In this document: in pieces, positions 56,144 through 64,000 of the stretch
Position numbering within the stretch: the stretch's first letter is position 1
How the letters are laid out: each line of letters opens with the position of its first letter
Origin: Boesenbergia rotunda
Lineage: Eukaryota; Streptophyta; Magnoliopsida; Zingiberales; Zingiberaceae
Length of the DNA: 64,000 nt
NCBI GenBank assembly: GCA_024364735.1
Contig: JAGFNQ010004729.1
Location: forward strand, 167,062-231,061
Reading direction: 5' to 3'
Position numbers and translations under genes: made by a program
The notes under the pieces: generated by a model
Told to the model about the DNA's origin: nothing
Databases searched by the model: none
What the model saw: only the letters and a program-made list of their open reading frames with translations

Positions 56144-56186
56144 TTTTCTTTGGGTATCTGAGCCTCGAGGAGCCACCCTTAGAAAA
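56144..56186 (+). promoter_or_regulatory. leader stem-loop 3 of G
   Basis: TTTTCT-TT-GGGT pairs ACCC-TT-AGAAAA with a 2x2 internal loop, around a loop with GCCTCGAGGAGC (56162-56173). Confidence 0.65.
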
Positions 56187-57298
56187 TAATTTATTGTAAT
56201 TAATTAATCCATGAATAAAATATATGATCAAATCTTAGAAATTTGATTTAAGAGGTGATGCTCTTACATATTGTTGTCTCCAAAATTAATTAGGAAAATG
56301 GTTTCCTATAGAGTTTTCTTAAATGAGATTTTCATGAAAATAATATGTGGTTGAATTAAGGGAATCTGTCTCTTAATTTAATAAGATTTGATTTAGAGAA
56401 ATCAAAGTCTTAAACATATTATTTCCGAAATTGATTATGACAATTTAGGAAATTGTTTCCCAAAACAATTCCTTGAATAAAGTATGAAATTAGAATTAGG
56501 AAATCCGGTTCCTAATTCAATTAATGAGACTTGATAAATTTGGTCACATACATACTTTATTAAGGAAATCGTTAGTCATGACATAATTATATGTCATGAA
56601 TGTGCTTAGAAAAGAAAGGATGAGACCCAAAACCCCTTACAAAATATTAAGGCTAACACCTTCCATTAATATGGTTAGAACCGGAGTTTTGTTTCTCGTT
56701 TGGGTTGATGGACACATCCATGCTCGGCTTAAACCTCAGCATGTTCAAACCATGGAATTAGTTTATGAATAATATTGTTGGAGTCAGAGGTCAATCCTTA
56801 GTTTTGGTTGTTGGACACATCCAAGCCTGACTAAACGGTTGAATGAGCTCCAACCATATTAAAACTATTTCTTGATTAATGGGTCAGCCTTAAACTTGGA
56901 GCATCGATTTGTTGTGCCATAGCCAAGGTCGATGTAAAGAGAGGTGCAGTTGGGTACTATGTATAATGATGCATACTTGTTAATGAGTTAACAACCCAAT
57001 GATTTATGCAAACATTCAATTAGTTGATAGCATAAAGTGATAGTTATATATATGTGATATGTAATCGGTATAATTACCTACCTTCATAACTAAGAATAAC
57101 TTGATGACCACAGCCATGGTTGTTCTTATCTATGGTTGGATATCAACCTATTTGGAGATGTTCCTACGATCTCCCGAATTGATAAAAAGGGTTATTCAAT
57201 TCGAAAAATAAATAGGATTTAATTAATGTATGTTGATGCATTCTTTATCATTCTTCTCACATAAGCTCAATTTGTATTTCTAGGATAATCACTCGATC

Positions 57299-57813
57299 AT
57301 GTCTTCTATGAATTTGCGTTCCATTTTGGACACCAATAAACTGACTGAGCCAAACTTCATGGACTGGCTTCGAAACCTGAGGATAGTCCTCAAAGCAGAG
57401 AAGCTTGCTTATGTCCTTGAAGATCAACTTCCCAACCGTCCTCCTGAAAATGCAACTCCAAACCAGTTTCCTGAGTTGCTCAACCTGCTGAAGACTGTAG
57501 AGCCTTCTGTGAAGCAGGATCAAAAGACGGTACTGTTAGTTGGTTCCTCGAAGAAAGGTTCTAAGAGGAAGGCCAAAGAACATAATAAGGGAAAGAAGAA
57601 AAAGGCCAAAAAGACTGAAAATACCCTAAAAGGCACTTGCCATCACTGTGGCAAGGAGGGTCACTGGCGAAGAAACTGCAAGGTTTATCTTGAGTCCTTG
57701 AAAGAGAAGGCATTCGATGCCCCATCCTCTTCAAGTATCTTCGTTATTGAATGTCACTCTATTTCCTCAAACACCTGGGTACTTGATACTGGGTGTAGCT
57801 CACATATATGTAA
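57299..57813 (+). pseudogene. gag and protease start of G
   Basis: The Met at 57299 begins MSSMNLRSILDTNKLTEPNF, the standard gag start of this Copia group, and runs through DWLRNLRIVLKAEKLAYVLE (about residues 22-42). At about residue 65 it passes directly to PELLNLLKT, which in related gags lies more than 100 residues further on, so the central helical domain is deleted in frame. A Lys-rich stretch, the zinc knuckle CHHCGKEGHWRRNC (about 116-129) and the protease active site WVLDTGCSSHICN (about 158-170) follow, and then the solo LTR starts. Without the central domain this gag would probably not assemble. Confidence 0.9.
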
Positions 57814-60800
57814 TGTAACGCCCGCTTTTTTTTTCCATCAGCGGCGTTACGTTAACATGCTTAGGGCATGTAGACATCATAAGGCAGCGGAATAACTTTA
57901 ACTTATACATGCCCTATTACCATTCTTAACTTAATGACATGGGAACCTTAGCATACCTTAGCATATTAACTTTGAACTTAAGCATCATATCATGTCATAC
58001 ATAACATCATATCATAAGGTTCCAGAAGTCATTATTCAAACATATAAGTAACCAAAGTGAAGTTCTAGCATAAATAGTAAACATATGGTTTCCTGGGCCA
58101 AGTCACTACTACACACATGCCTTCTTGCCCTCCTACTGCTTCCATCACTGTCCCCTTGAATGCTCTGCAGTATAAGGAAATAAGACTATAAGCACACAGG
58201 CTTAGTAAGACTCTTTCCTACTCACAAAAACCATTCATCATTCATCATCTCATAATGAGCACATGAAACATTAACATACTTGGTGCTCTACTTAGAACAT
58301 AACATCATACATCACTTATCGTATACATAGCATGGCATGAACGTAAACATAGTAAACATTCTAAACATGGCATGATACATGGCATAAACATAAACATAGT
58401 AAACATTCTAAACATGGCATGATACATGGCATAAACATAAACATAGTGAACATTCTAAGCATGGCATAATACATGGCATAAACATAAACATAGTGAACAT
58501 TCTAAGCATGGCATAATACATGGCATAATACCTATCATAGCATATGAACATCTTCTTAACACAATCATGGCATAGATCATTCATTCTCATGCATACTTCT
58601 TAACATGAAACGTAAGCATAAAATCTTATCAACATAGCATAATGCATAACATGAATGGATGCATGAGTGGAATGCATATACATAAGGATGCTTAACTTTT
58701 TAAAAACATACTTTTAAATGCTTAAACATAATCATCATAACATCATTTGGGGTCCCCGGCTTGTACCACATACATGTATCATAGTGCGCATCCCTAGCAA
58801 GTCCGAGGTCGCGAGCCCCGACCTACTAGGGTAAGGACAGCATAGTCGGTAGTCCCCGAACCGAGGCGTTCTTAAGGTGCCCATCCCTGTTGCACAGCTC
58901 CGGTAGTGCCAGAACCGTGGACAGCTTCGATAGTCCAAAATCGGGGCGTTCTTAAGGTGCCCATCCCTTGGACCCATACTTTGGTCCGGTACAAGCCCAT
59001 ACATAAAGTAAAATACTTTTCATGTTTCATCATTCATAAGACATTCATAGCATAACCATGTTACATAAAGCATGACTTAACACATGCTTGTCCTTTCATT
59101 GTTCATTCTTATTGAATAACATCATGATGCTTGTAAGGCATGAGCATTATCTTCATTCATAAACATGGTATGCATCTTCTTTCAGAAGCATGACATGCAT
59201 CTTTATTCATACAACATGGCATGCATCATTCTTATCATGAACATAAACATAACATACTTATCATGGCATCGTTCTTATCATGAACCTAACATAACATACC
59301 TATCATAGCATCATTCTTATCGTGAACATAACCCTATCCTACTTATCATGGCATTATTCATATCATGAACATAAACCTATCATACTTATCATGGCATCAT
59401 TCATATCATGAACATACACAATAACTTAGCATGGTTCTTAACATAACATGAGCATATAACTTAGCATGGTTCTCTACATCACATAAGCATACATAGGTAG
59501 GATTTCCATAACATTCTACCTACCATTCAAATACATGGCCTAAAACATAAACATCCATTGTAACCCTATTAAGCATGGCATCCAGTCATAACCTAAACAT
59601 GAAACATAAAGCATGGTGCTTAAACCTTAGGGTCATGGTTAACATGATTCCTACCACATGCTTGATCCTATACATATAAATACTTTATGGTAACCATGAA
59701 CCATCATTCTTTGAACCCTAACTCCACCCCCAAACCCTAGATCCAAAGCTTGGCCGAAACTTCTAAGGTGGAGTTCCATCAATTCCATAAACATGTAATA
59801 TAGCATAAGGTAAAGGAACAACCATACATCATTTATGAGACCATAGGAAGTCCTTGGGGCTCATGATTAGGGTTAACCCTAACCATTAGGCCACTTTCCT
59901 AGGGCTGGCCGAAACTTATAAGGCCATGGGGGTATGGAAAAATTCCATTAAAATCCCCAATCAATCATAAAACACTAATCACATCTTACCATAGAGCCGT
60001 TGGAGCCCTTACTTGAAATAAATCATAACTTTTACCCTATTAACCCTTCTTGGCCGAAACTTATAGAGTCTCTAGGCCATGTGAAAATTCACATAATCAC
60101 CCTCCATCACCCTTATATCATGACAACATATAAAAATATATACTTGAAGTTTAGGACTCAACCCTAACCTTTGGGTCCTTGAGGTTGGCCGAAACTTATA
60201 GGGTCTCTAGGGTACCCCAAAAATTCTCAAAAATTGTATTAAATCTCTAGACATCATGAGAGTATATTAAACAACATGATTTGGATTTTTATCATCATTT
60301 TAGACCAAGAATCCCATGGGCCGAAACCTATAAGGTTAGTCTCATGGGTTTCCTTTGGTTTTTCCAACATAAACATCATATACAACTTTCATATCATGTT
60401 AATCTTCAAGAAAAGCCATTATACCACAGGTGAGGGAGTCTTACCTTGGGTTTCTTGATTTTTCGAACCTTGAAAGAGAAGGAAATGGCAAGATCTTTGG
60501 ACCCTTGAACCCCCTTGTCCTTGTATCTTTGGAAGATCCTTAGATCTTGGTGATAGGACCTTCTTGTGGAGCTTTTCCAAGGGAGAACCACCCTTGTGGT
60601 GTTCGGCTAGGATGAGGAGGAGGGAGGAAGAAAATGCAAGTAATGGAAGAAAGAAGTAACTCCCAAACCCCCTTATTTATCACCCATTAAGGAGGTAAAT
60701 GAAGAGTCTCTCCATGACCCTTCATCTTCTTCTAAGCCTTAACCAATCTCCATTTCATTGCCTTATAACATTCCATTGCTAGATGCGTTGGTTAAAGCAT

Positions 60801-61313
60801 GCATGGTTGTACAAGAGGTCCAAGGTTCAATCCTTGGTAAATGTACAATTTTTTCCACTTATTTTATTTTATTTTCCTAGTAATTTTCGAAAATCCTAAA
60901 AAAATCCCCCATAATTATGTTAATATTTCTTATTAAAATCCCTTCATATTTATATAAATTTTCACCTAAAATTCACCAATAATCATGGTACTAGAAAGCC
61001 CATATAAGGCCCATTAGTGCCTAACTTCTCAATTTAAATAGGAAACCATGCTAAAACTCACCCATAATCATACTAATATTCCAAATTAAAATCCATTTAT
61101 ATTTATATTAAATTCTACCTAAAATCCACTAATAATCATGGTACTAGAAAAGCCCATATAAGGCCCATTAGTACTTAGTTTCTCAATTTAAATGAGAAAA
61201 ATCATGGATTTCTAGGCTAAGGTTCGTACTAATATTTCTAGGTCCCTCGGAAAATTATCTAGACATGCTTAATATTTTAAGAAAATATTAAGAAAATTTT
61301 CCGGGTCGTTACA
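57814..61313 (-). mobile_element. Gypsy-type solo LTR in protease of G
   Basis: TGTAACGCCCGC…GGGTCGTTACA, 3500 bp, TSD TGTAA (57809-57813 and 61314-61318). Very similar in order and length to 33713-37214, without the 95-bp GC-rich insert and with an extra duplication of ~150 bp near the right end (60905-61030 and 61065-61190). A minus-strand TATA-like box is near 60673-60683. Confidence 0.95.
60780..60845 (+). other. tRNA-like segment
   Basis: A box TAGATGCGTTGG at 60780, B box GGTTCAATCC at 60824, 44 nt apart. Confidence 0.6.
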
Positions 61314-61318
61314 TGTAA

Positions 61319-62498
61319 TGACATACAGGGGCTAAGGAATAGAAGAAGACTCGTCAAGGGAGAAGCGAATTTGCGAGTTGGAAACAGAGCAAAGATTGCT
61401 GCTGTTGCCATCAGAACATATTTGCTAAAGCTCCCTATAGGACGTGTCTTAGAATTGGATAATTGTTATTTTGTTCCTTCGTTAATAAAGAACATTGTAT
61501 CTATTTCATGTTTGAATGAAAAGGGTTATCATTAAACTTTTAGTAACAATTGTTGTTACATAACTTTAAATGGCGTTCTTTATGGGAATGGAACTTTGTG
61601 CAATGGTATCAACACGATAGATTTATCCGGTGACGTTTTCAATATCGAAGTTAGCAACAAACGTGCTCAAATAGATAATCGAATAGACTCCTACACGTGG
61701 CATTGTCGTCTTGGCCATGTAAGTAAGAAACGCATGACCAAATTACACCGATGTGGAATTTTGGAATCATTTGAACCCGGTTCATATGATACATGCGAAT
61801 CATGCTTAAAAGGCAAGATGACCAAATTACCCTTTTCTGGAAAAGGTAATTCAGTGGGAGAATTGCTTGGTCTAATACATACTGATGTATGTGGACCAAT
61901 GTCAACTCTTGCACAAGGAGGCTATAGCTACTTCATCACCTTTATCGATGATCACTCACGATTCGGGTATGTGTTCTTGATGAAACACAAATATGAAGCT
62001 TTTGAGAAATTCAAAGAGTTCAGAAATGAAGTAGAGAAACAGCTTGGCAAATGTATTAAGATACTTCGATCCGATCGGGGTGGTGAATACTTAAGTCAAG
62101 AGTTTCAAGATTATCTTAGGGACAATGGGATATTGTCCCAATGGACTCCGCCGTATACACCACAGCATAATGGTGTATTTGAGAGGCGCAACCGAACCTT
62201 GATGGACATGGTTAGGTCGATGATGAATCATGCAACTCTTCCAAAATCCTTTTGGGGCTATGCACTTAAGACAGCTGTTTACCTACTAAACAGAGTCCCG
62301 ACCAAGGTAGTCTCTACTATTCCATATGAGAGGTGGAATAGTAAGAAACCCTACTTAACTCACCTTAAGATATGGGGTTGTCCTGCTTATGTGAAGCGGA
62401 CTGTATCAGACAAATTGGATGTTAAGTCTGATAAATGTCTATTTATTGGATACCCTAAGGAAACGAAGGGTTACCAATTCTATCATCCCTTGGAATAA
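61319..62498 (+). pseudogene. protease end and integrase of G
   Basis: The frame continues the protease (DIQGLRNRR…LVKGEANLRVG, then VPSLIKNIVSISCLNEKG) to a TAA at 61533-61535. It then has the integrase zinc region (WHCRLGHVS, CESCLKGKM), HTDVCGPM with the first catalytic Asp, FITFIDDHSRFGYV, RSDRGGEY with the second, YTPQHNGVFERRNRT with the Glu, and WGCPAYVKR near the C-terminus. A TAA at 62496-62498 ends the open stretch but the frame goes on. The DDE residues are all present. Confidence 0.9.
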
Positions 62499-63477
62499 AA
62501 GGTGTTTGTTTCAAGACATGCTGTATTTCTGGAAAAAGAATTTCTTTTACAAGAAAATAGTGGGAGTGGCATTGAACTTGATGAAGTACAAGAAACTCCA
62601 ATAGACATTACAGAGACACCTAGTCTAGACCCACAACCAATAACTCATAATGATGAGCTATCAGTTGAACCTAAAACAACACCACCTCTTCGTAGGTCTG
62701 ATAGGACACGCAATGTTCCAGAGAGATACGGATTTCTCAAAAGTGAATCGAACGACGTGTTACTCATAAGTGATGATGAACCTATCAGTTATGAAGATGT
62801 TCAGAAAAGTTCAGAAAGGGACAAATGGCTTGAAGCCATGAAGTCGGAAATGGATTCCATATACGAAAATCAAGTATGGGACTTGGTTAACCCACCTGAA
62901 GGGATTAAGCCCATAGGGTGCAAGTGGGTTTTCAAGAAGAAAACCGACATGGAAGGTAATGTTGTTACCTTTAAGGCTAGATTAGTGGCAAAAGGATATC
63001 ATCAGAAACAAGGAATTGATTATGACGAAACCTATTCGCCAGTAGCTATGCTTAAATCCATTCGGATGCACCTGGCCATAGCAGCTCATTATGATTATGA
63101 GATATGACAAATGGATGTGAAAACAACTTTCCTTAAAGGAAACCTGCTTGAGGATGTATACATGATACAACCTGAAGGTTTCACATCGGTTGATAAAACC
63201 AAAATATGCAAGCTTCGGCGATCCATATATGGACTGAAGCAAGCATCCAGGAGCTGGAACATCCGTTTTGATGAGACAATCAAAGAGTTTGATTTCTCAC
63301 AAAATCCAGACGAACCTTGTGTGTACAAGAAGGTTAGTGGCAGTGCAGTCGTATTCCTAGTATTATATGTCGATGACATATTACTTATCGGAAATGATAT
63401 ATCAGTCTTGCAGTCAGTTAAAATTTGGTTGTCCAAAACTTTCTCCATGAAAGACCTGGGAGAAGCAACCTATATCC
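62499..63477 (+). pseudogene. reverse transcriptase of G, cut by a LINE
   Basis: Same frame after the stop: an integrase C-terminal remnant, an acidic linker, RRSDRTRNVPERYGF, EAMKSEMDSIYENQVWDLV, KWVFKKK, ARLVAKGYHQ and YSPVAMLKSIR. A TGA (63105-63107) stands just before QMDVKTTFLKG, which has the first catalytic Asp. SIYGLKQASRSWN and YVDDILLIGND (catalytic box, about 63367) follow. The frame is lost at GEATYIL where the poly-T begins. RNase H is not in the window. Confidence 0.9.
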
Positions 63478-64000
63478 TTTTTTTTTAGAAGAAGAAGAAT
63501 TTTATTTCAAGAAGAAGGAAAATCCATATTAGAAGGGGGGCCAAACCTGACCTTCTAATACAGAATTACAAAAAAAAACAGACTGATATACAGTTAAGGA
63601 CTCTCAAAAGTTGGCTAGAAATATTTCCATAGAAAATCACCATCTTATAGTAATTACATCAGCAAAGTAATGCTTCATTTTGATATATTCATAATCTTTT
63701 GAAGATAACCCATAAAATTCTGATCGTTTGGGGGTCCACCTTTTGAAGCCATAGGACTTATCACCTATCACCGAAGGTCACCTATAGGAAAGCCATACAA
63801 AGAAAACCATACAAGAAACCCAGCCTTGTAACCATACAAAGAAAACCATCTAAGGCTTTTCATCTTTCATGATCCGCCATCATTAAGAAATGCATACTGA
63901 AAGTCTCAAGCACTGGATCATATAGCAACAGAACTGATATTTCTACGTATCAGATTGGCATAGAATTCATCACATCATTTGCATTTCAGAAGAAAAATTA
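63478..64000 (-). mobile_element. LINE 3' end inserted in RT of G
   Basis: A 9-T run (poly-A on minus) directly follows RT coding sequence, then AGAAGAAGAAGAATTTTATT, the reverse of a typical plant LINE tail (AATAAAATTCTTCTTCTTCT plus A). No LINE coding region is recognisable in the ~520 bp visible, so this may be 3' UTR. The second TSD is beyond the window. Confidence 0.6.

Larger units (their letters stand above)
55580..57298 (+). other. untranslated leader of G
   Basis: 1.7 kb with no coding. 55610-55900 is a TTTGGAAATTTTCC-type A/T-rich repeat area. 56010-56186 holds three stem-loops with a shared loop. 56708-56721 and 56811-56824 are two small hairpins. The gag start is at 57299. Confidence 0.7.
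53157..63477 (+). mobile_element. Copia element G (Tork-like), 5' part
   Basis: 5' LTR, PBS, 1.7-kb leader, gag with an internal deletion, protease split by a solo LTR, integrase and RT. RNase H and the 3' LTR lie beyond the LINE insertion and are not seen. One gag-pol frame is recognisable once the solo LTR and one TSD are disregarded, with three nonsense codons in pol. Confidence 0.9.

Overview
The window is a plant nuclear intergenic region built almost entirely of nested LTR retrotransposons. I found no convincing host gene, no tRNA or rRNA gene and no CRISPR array. The evidence for a large-genome flowering plant is the set of Ty1/Copia gag, protease, integrase, reverse transcriptase and RNase H fragments, primer-binding sites complementary to plant initiator-Met tRNA, polypurine tracts, long LTRs with TG...CA ends and 5-bp target-site duplications (TSDs), and one LINE tail. 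A monocot is a guess; the sequence alone does not settle the species. One assembly gap of 435 N lies at 25615-26049.

Layout. 1-7424: a decayed SIRE/Maximus-like element (F, +) with LTR end, PBS, gag remnant, AT-rich duplicated blocks, PPT and truncated 3' LTR; it holds a Gypsy-type LTR fragment (2455-3405) and an antisense SIRE-like LTR fragment (3406-4036). 7425-14962: element A (+), two LTRs around a gag-only interior, split by a Gypsy-type solo LTR (9595-12566). 14963-15809: piece of a family-C LTR (+). 15810-25614: element B1 (-), a SIRE-like Copia with gag, PR, INT, RT and RH, running into the gap. 26050-28417: 3' end of Copia E (+) with its LTR, inserted in a Gypsy-type LTR (28418-31306), which is inserted in the gag of B2 (31307-37511, -), whose LTR carries another solo LTR (33713-37214). 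37512-46357: Copia C (-), with a solo LTR in its leader (42428-43602). 46358-47508: SIRE-like fragment. 47509-51526: Copia D (-), internally deleted. 51527-53156: Gypsy-type LTR fragment (+). 53157-63477: Copia G (+), with a 3.5-kb solo LTR (57814-61313) inside its protease domain, cut at the right by a LINE 3' end (63478-64000).

The most interesting signals are RNA-like structures rather than genes. (1) The untranslated leaders of two different Copia families (G and C) each carry three stem-loops with the same loop motif on three different stems, as a packaging or dimerisation signal would. (2) All six Gypsy-type LTRs long enough to show it contain a tRNA-like stretch with A and B boxes 44-45 nt apart. 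(3) The same LTRs end in a hairpin whose stem changes sequence but stays paired. (4) Family-B LTRs contain a 51-bp minisatellite made of alternating hairpins, and the assembly gap starts in this array. (5) A palindrome, CAGTCGACTG, is clustered in unrelated LTR families.
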